Origin: Actinomycetes bacterium
Lineage (GTDB): Bacteria; Actinomycetota; Thermoleophilia; Solirubrobacterales; Solirubrobacteraceae
Direction of reading: 5' to 3'
Assembly: GCA_023405705.1 (NCBI GenBank)
Contig: JAEXXR010000297.1
Location: 1-10,305 of the forward strand
Length of the DNA: 10,305 nucleotides
The position numbers and the translations under genes are program-made. This document shows positions 1 through 5,482 of the stretch, in pieces. The notes under the pieces are model-generated. The model saw nothing but the letters and a program-made list of their open reading frames with translations, was not told the DNA's origin and made no database searches. The stretch's first letter is position 1. Each line of letters begins with the position of its first letter.

Positions 1-594
1 GCGCTGCACCGCGCGGCCGGGGTCGACGTGCGCGCGGGCGTCGCGGCGACCGCCGTGCGACGCGAGCGCGACGGCTTCCGCGTCGACCTCGCCGACGGCG
101 CCGAGCTGCGCGCCGACGCGGTCGTCGTCGGCGTCGGGATGGTGCCGGCCGTCGACTGGCTCGACGGCAGCCCGCTGACCATCGACGACGGGATCGTCAC
201 CGACGAGCACTGCCGCACCGAGCTCGACGGCGTGCTCGCGGCCGGCGACTGCGCGCGCTGGCACAACCCCCGCTACGGCCGCTCGATGCGCGTCGAGCAC
301 TGGGACACCGCCTGCCGCCACGGCGAGGCCGCCGCCGCCAACGCGCTCGGGATCGACACGCCGTTCGCGCCGCTGCCGTTCTTCTGGTCCGAGCAGCACG
401 GCGTCGTCGTCCGCTACGCCGGCCACGCACCGGAGTGGGACGCGGTCGAGGTCGACGGCGACGGGCGCGAGTGGGTCGCCCGCTACCTGCACGACGGCCG
501 CCTCGTCGCGGCCTGCGTGGCCGGCCGGCCACGCGACTTCGCGGCGGCCCGCCGCGAGCTGGATCAGACGACGAAGGAGCACGCACCGACATGA
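1..594 (+). CDS. FAD-dependent ferredoxin reductase, C-terminal part (5' end outside window)
   Basis: This is the last 197 residues of a pyridine nucleotide-disulphide oxidoreductase of the CamA/BphA4/ThcD type, which passes electrons from NAD(P)H through FAD to a small ferredoxin in the cytoplasm. Seen directly: the end of the NAD-binding domain (VVVGVGMVP, fragment residues 42-49), the FAD-contacting GDCARW motif (82-87), the family's RxEHW block (97-101), and a C-terminal reductase domain with the conserved FFWSEQHG segment (127-134). Family members are about 400 residues, so roughly half is missing upstream. The frame is open to the left edge, so the GTG at 28 is internal and not a start. 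The stop overlaps the ferredoxin start as ATGA, implying translational coupling and a shared role. The natural partner is the ferredoxin that follows, though BphA4-like reductases also serve Rieske ferredoxins, and one is encoded nearby. The family call is secure; the electron acceptor is inferred. Confidence 0.9.
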   Translation, partial: ALHRAAGVDVRAGVAATAVRRERDGFRVDLADGAELRADAVVVGVGMVPAVDWLDGSPLTIDDGIVTDEHCRTELDGVLAAGDCARWHNPRYGRSMRVEHWDTACRHGEAAAANALGIDTPFAPLPFFWSEQHGVVVRYAGHAPEWDAVEVDGDGREWVARYLHDGRLVAACVAGRPRDFAAARRELDQTTKEHAPT

Positions 595-794
595 CGATCG
601 AAGCGATCGTCGACGCCGACCTCTGCATCGGCGCCGGCAACTGCGTCCACCTCGCGCCCGGCGGGTTCGAGCTGGACGACGACGGCATCGCCGTCCCGCT
701 GGCCGGCTCCGACGAGGAGCGCCTGCGGCTCGCCGCCCGCTCGTGCCCGACCGGCGCGATCGCCCTGCGCGAGACGACGACCACCACCACCTGA
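591..794 (+). CDS. P450-type [3Fe-4S]/[4Fe-4S] ferredoxin, 67 aa
   Basis: A 67-residue single-cluster ferredoxin, the usual size for electron donors to actinobacterial cytochromes P450. The cluster motif is C12-x5-C18 with C52-P53 near the C-terminus, the CxxXxxC...CP pattern of this group. The fourth-ligand position (residue 15) is Ala, not Cys, which fits a [3Fe-4S] cluster. The N-terminus (MTIEAIVDADLCIG) and the acidic middle (DDD at 29-31) fit a reductase- and P450-docking protein. The ATG at 591 overlaps the reductase stop and has AGGAG at 575-579, so the longer open frame starting at 435 is not used. The protein ends in six threonines encoded by a short ACG/ACC repeat (777-791), which is unusual but harmless to the fold. 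It probably links the upstream reductase to a P450 encoded outside the window; that partner is inferred. Confidence 0.92.
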   Translation: MTIEAIVDADLCIGAGNCVHLAPGGFELDDDGIAVPLAGSDEERLRLAARSCPTGAIALRETTTTTT

Positions 795-818
795 GCCGAA
801 CGAGGAGCGAGAGAAGAG

Positions 819-1979
819 ATGTCCGCCATCGCCGAGGGACCGCCGCAGACCGCGCGCGAGCCCCTCTCCGAGCTGCTGATCGTCGACACCGACGTCCACG
901 TCCACGAGTCGCCCGGCGCGCTGGCGCCGTACTGCGACATGCCGTGGAAGGTCGCGCTGGAGCACATCAGAGACGCCGCCGAGAGCTACCTCGACATCCC
1001 CGGCTTCTCGCCGGGCGTCTCCGCCGGCGACTACCAGGCGAAGTTCCCGACCACCCACGACTCCGGCCGCACCGTCTGGACCCCGGACCAGATGCGCAGG
1101 GAGATCGACGCGCTGCACGTCGACATCGGCGTGCTGTTCCCCGACCACCTGCTGAAGCTGCCGGTGCTGACGCAGGCCGACTACGCCAGCGCCCTCGCGC
1201 GCGCCTACAACACGTGGCTGGTGGAGGAGTGGACCTCCGCGAGAGACAAGCTGCTCGGCTGCATCGTCGCCTGCCCGCACGACCCGCGCGACGCCGCGCG
1301 CGAGATCGAGAAGTACGCCAGCCACCCGGAGATCATCGGCGTCTACCTGCCCTGCGCCGGCCTCGACCCGCTCTGGGGCCACCGCATGTACGACCCGATC
1401 TGGGAGGCGGCCGAGGCGGCCGACCTGCCGGTGCTGCTGCACAGCGTCACCGTCACCCACCCGGTCTTCCCGTTCAACAACCACGGCTTCGACAACGAGC
1501 TGGCGCGCCACACCTGCAGCCACACCTTCTCGATCATGGCCAACTGCGTCGACATGATCACGACCGGCGTCCCGGTCCGCTATCCGAAGCTGCGGATCGC
1601 GGTCGCCGAGGCCGGCGTCTCGTTCATGCCGTTCATCATGAGCCGGCTCGACAAGGAGTACCTCGAGCGCCGCCGCGAGTGCCCGTTCCTGGAGGAGCGG
1701 CCGAGCCACTACCTGAAGGACTGGTGGGTCGCGACGCAGCCGATCGAGGAGCCCGAGGACATGGGCGACGTGGCGAAGATGATCGAGCTGATGGACGGCT
1801 GGGACCGCGTCATGTTCGCGACCGACTGGCCCCACCACGACTTCGACCACCCGATGAAGCTCGACCAGATCCCGATGACCGACCAGCAGCGCCGCCAGCT
1901 GTTCGGCACCAACGCGCTGGAGCTGTTCAACATCGACGCGCAGGGGCGCCGCCTCAACCTGCCGGGGAGCGCCGCGTGA
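819..1979 (+). CDS. Amidohydrolase family protein (amidohydrolase 2 / ACMSD-like)
   Basis: A 386-residue TIM-barrel metal hydrolase or decarboxylase of the amidohydrolase-2 superfamily (PF04909 type), which includes aminocarboxymuconate-semialdehyde and gamma-resorcylate decarboxylases. Visible motifs are the first-strand DxHxH (D25, H27, H29), a barrel histidine in LLHS (H208), a His-rich stretch with H231 and H235, the catalytic aspartate in ATDWPHHDFDHP (D336), and the C-terminal GTNALELF block (363-370). No signal peptide is present, so it is cytoplasmic. The start is the ATG at 819 with AGGAG at 803-807. It lies 24 bases after the ferredoxin gene, and its stop overlaps the Rieske gene start (TGATG). 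By family it could decarboxylate or hydrolyse a ring-derived carboxylate; the actual substrate is unknown. The superfamily is clear, the reaction is not. Confidence 0.9.
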   Translation: MSAIAEGPPQTAREPLSELLIVDTDVHVHESPGALAPYCDMPWKVALEHIRDAAESYLDIPGFSPGVSAGDYQAKFPTTHDSGRTVWTPDQMRREIDALHVDIGVLFPDHLLKLPVLTQADYASALARAYNTWLVEEWTSARDKLLGCIVACPHDPRDAAREIEKYASHPEIIGVYLPCAGLDPLWGHRMYDPIWEAAEAADLPVLLHSVTVTHPVFPFNNHGFDNELARHTCSHTFSIMANCVDMITTGVPVRYPKLRIAVAEAGVSFMPFIMSRLDKEYLERRRECPFLEERPSHYLKDWWVATQPIEEPEDMGDVAKMIELMDGWDRVMFATDWPHHDFDHPMKLDQIPMTDQQRRQLFGTNALELFNIDAQGRRLNLPGSAA

Positions 1980-2377
1980 TGGCCGCCGGCACCGAGCAGG
2001 ACATCGGCGGGATCGAGCAGTTCCCGGACGGCTCGCGGGCCGTCGTCGAGATCTCCGGGCGCCAGGTCGGCGTCTTCAACGTCGGCGGCGAGCTGCACGC
2101 GCTGCCGAACGTCTGCCCGCACCAGACCGGCCCGCTGTGCGAGGTCGCGAGGCTGACCGGCACCTTCCGCCAGGCCGCCGACGGCGACTGGAGAAAGGAG
2201 TGGGTCCACGACGGCGAGATCGTCGCCTGCCCGTGGCACGGCCTGGAGTTCCACGTGCCGACCGGCAGATGCCTCGCCTACCCGCACATCCAGCTGCGCC
2301 GCTACAACGTGCGCGTCGCCGAGGGGCGCGTGCTGCTGAGCGTCGGCGGCCGGCGCGCGGCGGCTGCGGCCTCATGA
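1979..2377 (+). CDS. Small Rieske [2Fe-2S] protein, 132 aa
   Basis: A stand-alone Rieske-domain protein of the size of a Rieske ferredoxin (usually about 105-110 residues), slightly extended. Cluster ligands are visible as C46-P-H48 and C84-P-W-H87, followed by GLEFHVPTGR, typical of the Rieske fold. The two boxes are separated by 35 residues, against about 15-17 in Rieske ferredoxins of aromatic dioxygenases. The extra segment contains TGTF, an acidic turn and a WRKEWVHDGE stretch. There are two further cysteines, C54 and C98. No membrane segment or Tat signal is seen, so it is a soluble cytoplasmic electron carrier or an accessory subunit. The ATG at 1979 overlaps the amidohydrolase stop and has GGGGAG at 1964-1969; the GTG immediately upstream (1976) is an alternative. 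No large oxygenase alpha subunit is encoded nearby, so its partner is unknown. Confidence 0.9.
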   Translation: MAAGTEQDIGGIEQFPDGSRAVVEISGRQVGVFNVGGELHALPNVCPHQTGPLCEVARLTGTFRQAADGDWRKEWVHDGEIVACPWHGLEFHVPTGRCLAYPHIQLRRYNVRVAEGRVLLSVGGRRAAAAAS

Positions 2378-2610
2378 GCGGCGCGCCGCGTCCGGCGCAG
2401 CTCGGCGTCCCGCTGCTGCGCGGCGGGAGCGGGACGCCGGTCGACGGACAGCTCGCCGTCGTCGAGGAGGCAGAGGCGTACGCGGTCGTGATCGACGACG
2501 ACGCGGAGGACTGGCTGGTGCGCTTCGGCAAGGATCCGGAGTTCCCGGCGCAGGCATGGGCCGACAACATGGCGAACGTCCTCAACGCGCGGCGGGGGGA
2601 GGCGGCATGA
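2374..2610 (+). CDS. Hypothetical 78-aa protein between Rieske and cyclase genes
   Basis: I do not recognise this protein. It has 78 residues, no cysteine, no signal peptide and no membrane segment. The N-terminus is Pro/Gly-rich (residues 1-24), the middle is acidic (EEAEAY, then DDDAEDW around 41-47), and the C-terminus has aromatic and basic residues ending near NARRG. That it is a gene is supported by ATGA overlaps with both neighbours (2374-2377 and 2607-2610) and by the absence of any other frame filling the gap. No Shine-Dalgarno sequence is visible at 2374, so translation is probably coupled to the Rieske gene. Acidic small proteins beside redox enzymes can be docking or accessory subunits, but that is only a guess from position. 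It might be a small subunit working with the Rieske protein or amidohydrolase. Confidence 0.75.
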   Translation: MSGAPRPAQLGVPLLRGGSGTPVDGQLAVVEEAEAYAVVIDDDAEDWLVRFGKDPEFPAQAWADNMANVLNARRGEAA

Positions 2611-3419
2611 CGCTCGCCGAGCAGCTCGCCGCGGCCACGCTGATCGACCTGGAGCAGCCGCGGCGGATGGGCGACCCGATCGCGCCGGTGCACGCGCCGG
2701 GGCTCGTCTTCGGGCTCCACCGCCGGCACGAGCCGGGCCTCGGCAGACGCACGAGCGCCTCCGGCCTGATCTGCACCCCCGAGCACGCCGGCACGCACGT
2801 CGACGCGCTCTCCCACCAGGCCGAGGACCTCTGCATGCACGGCGGCGTCCGGGTCGACGCGACGGTGCAGACCTCGACCGGCTTCGCCGAGCACGGCGTC
2901 GAGAGACTGCCGCCGCTGGTCAGGCCCGGCGTGCTGCTCGACCTGCCGGCGCTGCGCGGCCTCGACGGCCCGCTGCCGCCTGACGAGCTGATCTCGGCCG
3001 AGGAGCTGCGGGCCGCGGCCGAGGCGTCGCCGCAGCCGATCGAGCCGGGCTGCGTCGTGCTCGTGCGGACCGGCTACGGCGCCTGCTGGGACGACCCGGA
3101 GCGCTACCTGCGCGCGCCCGGCATCGCGCGCGAGGGATCGGAGTGGCTGGCCGCGCAGGCGGTCGCGGCGGTCGGCGCCGACAACGTCGTGTGGGATTCG
3201 CTCGACCGCTGGGACGACGTCACCGACTCGATCCTGCCGGGCCACGTGATCCTGCTCGTGCGCGCCGGCATCCCGATCGTCGAGAACCTCAGACTGGAGC
3301 AGCTGGCGCGCGCCGCGCCGCGTGAGTTCACCGTCGTCGTGCTGCCGCTGAAGTACGTCGGCGGGACCGGCTCGCCGGTGCGGCCGCTCGCGATCGTGCC
3401 ATCCGCCGGGGGGTCGTAG
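2607..3419 (+). CDS. Cyclase family protein (kynurenine formamidase/isatin hydrolase-like)
   Basis: A 270-residue metal-dependent hydrolase of the 'putative cyclase' family (PF04199), whose characterised members open cyclic amides or cleave formamides (isatin hydrolase, bacterial kynurenine formamidase). The signature metal-binding motif is intact: H60-AGT-H64-V-D66-ALS-H70. Other family features are the N-terminal IDLEQP (13-18), VVLVRTGYG (148-156) and a C-terminal LPLKYVGGTGSP stretch. No signal sequence is seen. The start is the ATG at 2607, overlapping the previous stop, with a strong GGGAGG at 2597-2602; the longer frame beginning at 2556 lies inside the 78-aa gene. Placed after an amidohydrolase and redox proteins, it likely hydrolyses a ring-cleaved or lactam/lactone intermediate in the same pathway. 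The substrate is inferred only in that general sense. Confidence 0.9.
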   Translation: MTLAEQLAAATLIDLEQPRRMGDPIAPVHAPGLVFGLHRRHEPGLGRRTSASGLICTPEHAGTHVDALSHQAEDLCMHGGVRVDATVQTSTGFAEHGVERLPPLVRPGVLLDLPALRGLDGPLPPDELISAEELRAAAEASPQPIEPGCVVLVRTGYGACWDDPERYLRAPGIAREGSEWLAAQAVAAVGADNVVWDSLDRWDDVTDSILPGHVILLVRAGIPIVENLRLEQLARAAPREFTVVVLPLKYVGGTGSPVRPLAIVPSAGGS

Positions 3420-3422
3420 GCT
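3417..3422 (+). promoter_or_regulatory. Possible -10 box for a leaderless GntR transcript
   Basis: TAGGCT lies seven bases before the GTG start of the GntR gene and overlaps the stop codon of the cyclase gene. A TAnnnT box at this distance from a start codon is the usual layout of leaderless genes in actinobacteria, and no Shine-Dalgarno sequence lies at a workable distance. I see no good -35 box, so this is tentative; the gene may also simply be read through from upstream. Confidence 0.35.
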
Positions 3423-3429
3423 GTCCCTC

Positions 3430-4176
3430 GTGAGCCAGCAGCCCGACCCGCCCGCGCCGATCGACCATCCGTTCACGGCCGTCCGCATCACGCGCTCGTT
3501 CGACGAGGTCGTGCGCCAGCTGCATGACGGCCTGCTGAGCGGCCGCTACGCCGCCGGCGACCGGCTGCCGAACGAGCGCGAGCTGGGCGAGCTGATGGGC
3601 GTCGGGCGCTCGACGGTGCGCGAGGCGCTGCGGACGCTGGAGCTGCAGGGCCTGGTCGAGGTGCGGCCGGGCCGCAGCGGCGGCATCTTCGTCGCCGAGC
3701 CGAGCGGCCGCAACGTCGGCGAGGCGCTGGAGACGCTGCTGCGCTTCCGGCCGCCGAGCCGCGGCGAGCTGCTGGAGTTCCGCGTCAGCTTCGAGGGCGA
3801 GACGGCGTGGTGGGCGGCGAGACGGGCGACGCCGGAGGAGGTGGAGCGGCTGCTGGGGCTCGCCGCCGCGGTCGCCGAGGCGGCCGCCGACGGCGCCTGG
3901 GAGCGGCTCGCCGAGCACGACGTCGCCTTCCACGAGACGGTCGCAGAGGCCGCCCGCAACCAGGTCCGCGTCGCGGTGATGCAGGCGATCAACCACCCGC
4001 TGCGCGAGGCCGTCCAGGCGATGGGCGTGACCGCCGACGCGGAGGTGATGGGCGCCGTCGCCGACGACCTGCAGGCGATCGCCGCGGCGATCCGCGACGG
4101 CGACGCCGACGCCGCCCGCGACCGCATGCGCGAGCACGTCGAGCGCAACCCGGCCTACGGCAGCCCGCAGACCTGA
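3430..4176 (+). CDS. GntR-family transcriptional regulator, FadR/FCD subfamily
   Basis: A 248-residue DNA-binding regulator. The N-terminal winged helix-turn-helix spans about residues 20-90, with the family signature GDRLPNERELGELMGVGRST (43-62) followed by VREALRTLELQGLVEVRPG. The C-terminal all-helical FCD effector domain runs from about 110 to 240, including EHDVAFHETVAE (D164, H168) and REHVER (H236). In many FCD proteins a further histidine sits before the IxxAIxxGD helix. Here that position appears to be L214 (DDLQAI), so the metal/ligand site may be incomplete. The start is a GTG at 3430, ten bases after the cyclase stop, with no usable Shine-Dalgarno sequence. Its place at the end of the catabolic operon suggests it represses that operon and responds to a carboxylate-type pathway intermediate; this is inference. 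Confidence 0.9.
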   Translation: MSQQPDPPAPIDHPFTAVRITRSFDEVVRQLHDGLLSGRYAAGDRLPNERELGELMGVGRSTVREALRTLELQGLVEVRPGRSGGIFVAEPSGRNVGEALETLLRFRPPSRGELLEFRVSFEGETAWWAARRATPEEVERLLGLAAAVAEAAADGAWERLAEHDVAFHETVAEAARNQVRVAVMQAINHPLREAVQAMGVTADAEVMGAVADDLQAIAAAIRDGDADAARDRMREHVERNPAYGSPQT

Positions 4177-4191
4177 CGCGAGCCGGATCAC

Positions 4192-4228
4192 TGGCGTTCT
4201 GTCGTCGCTATCCGACGACGATGCGCCA
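4192..4228. terminator. Hairpin in convergent gap, possible bidirectional terminator
   Basis: Two 16-base arms (4192-4207 and 4213-4228) flank a 5-base loop. Twelve of sixteen positions pair, with a four-base internal mismatch between an outer TGGCG/CGCCA stem and an inner GTCGTCG/CGACGAC stem. It sits between the converging GntR and LacI genes, where a shared terminator is expected. There is no T-run on either side, so it is not a classical intrinsic terminator. Confidence 0.45.
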
Positions 4229-4239
4229 ATGACCGGGGG

Positions 4240-5280
4240 TCAGCGCCGCGGCGGGGCGGTCGACGACGCCGGCATGAAGCCGGTGCGGACCGTCTCGATG
4301 CGGGGGCGCATGTCGCGGTTGGCGAGGCGGGTGATGGCGAGGCGGCCGGCGATCACGCCCATCTCGCCGTAGTCGCGCGTGATCGCGGCGATCCGCGGCT
4401 CCTTCGCGGAGGCGAGCACCGGCTCGTGGTAGCCGACGAGGCTGAGGTCGCCGGGGATCGAGATGCCGCGGTCGCGCAGGTCGAAGAGGACGCCGGCGAT
4501 CGCCGCCTCCGGCACGCAGGCGATCACCGCCGTCACGTCGGCTCCCAGCAGGCGGTCGATCGCGCTCGCGCCCGAGGCGGCGTCGAAGCGGGGGAGGGCG
4601 ACGTTGAGGTCGGGGCCGAACTCCAGCCCGGCGCGCGCGCCGGCCCGCCGCCACGCCGCCGGGACCTCGCGGCCGGGGCGGTTGACGTCGGTCATCGAGA
4701 TCAGGCCGATCCGCTCGTGGCCCAGCTCGACGAGGTGGGCGACGGCGCCCTCGACGCCGCCGGACTGGTCGGTCAGGACGGTGTCGGCGGCGATCCCGCG
4801 CACCTCGCGGTCGAGCAGCACGAGCGCCGGGTCGAGCGTTCTCAGCAGCCGCGCGACGCCGGGGTTGCGGTCGCTCGTCAGCGACAGCACGAGCGCGTCG
4901 ACGCCGCGCGAGGCCATCCGCTCGACGATCTCGACCTCGGCCTGCGGATCCCAGTCGGAGGTCGAGATGACGAGGTCGACGCCGTGGTGGCGCAGCTCCA
5001 GCGACAGTCTCTCGGCCTGCTGGCTGAAGACCTCGTTGAGGTGGGGGACGAGGAAGCCGACGAGCGCGCTGCTGCGCGTGCGCAGGGAGCGGGCGGCGGT
5101 GTTCGCGCGGTAGCCGAGCCTCGCCGCCACCTCGGTCACGTGCGTGCGCGTGGCCGGTGCGACGCCGGCCTCGCCGTTGAGCACGCGCGAGACGGTCGTC
5201 TTCGAGGTGCCGGCCGCTCTCGCGATGTCGATGATCGTGACGCCGCGCTGACGTCCGCCGTTGGGATCGTTCCCATTCAC
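4240..5280 (-). CDS. LacI-family transcriptional regulator
   Basis: A sugar-responsive repressor, 346 residues from the chosen start. The helix-turn-helix at 15-36 reads VTIIDIARAAGTSKTTVSRV-LNG, followed by the hinge-helix region (LGYRANTAARSLRTR) and a periplasmic-binding-like effector and dimerisation domain from about residue 72, including DRNPGVARLLR, LVELGHERIGLI and the C-terminal GDLSLVGYHEP. Three starts are possible: ATG at 5376, ATG at 5289 and GTG at 5280. I chose the GTG because a promoter-like TTGACG-N18-TACAAA ends eight bases before it, which would give a leaderless mRNA beginning at or just before that codon, and because family members carry the HTH very near the N-terminus. 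None of the starts has a Shine-Dalgarno sequence. It is transcribed divergently from a sugar ABC operon with palindromic operators between, so it most likely represses that operon and itself. Confidence 0.9.
   Translation of the reverse strand: MNGNDPNGGRQRGVTIIDIARAAGTSKTTVSRVLNGEAGVAPATRTHVTEVAARLGYRANTAARSLRTRSSALVGFLVPHLNEVFSQQAERLSLELRHHGVDLVISTSDWDPQAEVEIVERMASRGVDALVLSLTSDRNPGVARLLRTLDPALVLLDREVRGIAADTVLTDQSGGVEGAVAHLVELGHERIGLISMTDVNRPGREVPAAWRRAGARAGLEFGPDLNVALPRFDAASGASAIDRLLGADVTAVIACVPEAAIAGVLFDLRDRGISIPGDLSLVGYHEPVLASAKEPRIAAITRDYGEMGVIAGRLAITRLANRDMRPRIETVRTGFMPASSTAPPRR
5263..5274. promoter_or_regulatory. LacI operator-like palindrome inside the start of lacI
   Basis: GGGATCGTTCCC differs at one base from the perfect palindrome at 5398-5409 and extends to a T/A pair on its flanks (5262 and 5275). 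On the lacI strand it forms codons 3-6 (GGG AAC GAT CCC), only six bases past the likely leaderless start. LacI bound here would block its own promoter. Known actinobacterial LacI-type operators such as the CebR site have a similar TGGGA...TCCCA form. Confidence 0.55.
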
Positions 5281-5288
5281 TGAGCGCA

Positions 5289-5318
5289 TTTGTAGCAGGG
5301 ATGCGAAGGTCACGTCAA
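5289..5318 (-). promoter_or_regulatory. Promoter of lacI
   Basis: On the minus strand, TTGACG (5318-5313) is followed by an 18-base spacer and TACAAA (5294-5289). The -35 matches the consensus at five of six bases and the -10 at four of six. Transcription would start around 5282-5280, at the GTG codon of lacI. A 7-bp inverted repeat overlaps the -35. Confidence 0.5.
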
Positions 5319-5326
5319 AGACGTGA
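5310..5326. repeat. Inverted repeat TCACGTC-AAA-GACGTGA over the lacI -35 box
   Basis: A perfect inverted repeat with 7-bp arms and a 3-base spacer. It covers the likely lacI -35 hexamer (5313-5318) and differs in sequence from the GGGAACGTTCCC operators, so it may bind another regulator. It lies about 40 bases upstream of the transport-operon -35, so it could also act on that promoter. Confidence 0.5.
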
Positions 5327-5360
5327 AGATCGCCGTCTCGAAGGGGATCGGGTGAATTTG

Positions 5361-5390
5361 TTGACGGCGGTGACACGACTGTGTTAGAAC
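5361..5390 (+). promoter_or_regulatory. Promoter of the sugar ABC operon
   Basis: TTGACG (5361-5366), an 18-base spacer and TAGAAC (5385-5390) form a plausible housekeeping-sigma promoter. The predicted start falls near 5397, directly at the edge of the perfect palindrome at 5398-5409, the arrangement expected for repression by a LacI protein. It would give an untranslated leader of about 85 bases. Confidence 0.5.
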
Positions 5391-5397
5391 CTGAATA

Positions 5398-5418
5398 GGG
5401 AACGTTCCCAACGTTCCC
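5398..5418. promoter_or_regulatory. LacI operator at the start of the ABC operon
   Basis: GGGAACGTTCCC (5398-5409) is a perfect 12-bp palindrome centred on CG, the standard form of LacI-family operators. It is followed directly by a second copy of its right part: AACGTTCCC occurs at 5401-5409 and again at 5410-5418 as a perfect tandem repeat, so a second, weaker palindrome (AACGTT centre) follows nine bases on. The position at about +1 to +21 of the predicted transcript would block initiation or early elongation. The likely binder is the divergently encoded LacI protein. Confidence 0.7.
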
Positions 5419-5430
5419 GGCAGGAGGGAA

Positions 5431-5454
5431 GCCGGAGGCGTCGCGGCCGCCGGC
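5431..5454 (+). other. Hairpin in the 5' leader of the ABC operon
   Basis: Arms GCCGGAGGC (5431-5439) and GCCGCCGGC (5446-5454) pair at eight of nine positions around a 6-base loop, ending 16 bases before the permease Shine-Dalgarno sequence. It may stabilise the mRNA or shape translation, but in DNA this GC-rich such hairpins also arise by chance. Confidence 0.35.
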
Positions 5455-5482
5455 AGCCCGGACAGGAAAGAGGAGAGATCAG

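Noticed and set aside
777..791. Short ACG/ACC repeat at the 3' end of the ferredoxin gene
   Set aside because: It encodes six Thr residues at the C-terminus and is too short to be a meaningful repeat element; mentioned only under the gene.
564..1850. Long minus-strand open frame (428 codons) opposite the ferredoxin and amidohydrolase genes
   Set aside because: It is a by-product of the GC-rich codon pattern of the + strand genes; its translation is low-complexity Val/Asp/Arg/Gly/Leu with no recognisable domain, and the opposite strand encodes clear families.
743..1978. + strand frame running into the Rieske gene from 743, suggesting a 544-residue protein
   Set aside because: The upstream part overlaps the amidohydrolase in another frame and is Arg/Pro/Asp-rich noise; the Rieske domain begins cleanly at the ATG at 1979 with its own ribosome-binding site.
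2076..3491. Minus-strand open frame (471 codons) opposite the Rieske, 78-aa and cyclase genes
   Set aside because: Antisense shadow; the + strand genes have intact metal-binding motifs, ribosome-binding sites and coupled starts.
5281..5376. N-terminal extension of LacI starting at the ATG at 5376
   Set aside because: The extra 32 residues precede the HTH without family support, have no Shine-Dalgarno sequence, and would cover the likely lacI promoter.
5371..5386. Imperfect inverted repeat TGACAC-GACT-GTGTTA between the -35 and -10 of the ABC operon
   Set aside because: Only five of six arm bases pair and it matches no regulator site I know; too weak to list as a feature.
5422..5428. AGGAGGG, a strong Shine-Dalgarno-like sequence in the ABC operon leader
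   Set aside because: No ATG, GTG or TTG follows at a workable distance; the real site for the permease is AGGAG at 5471-5475.
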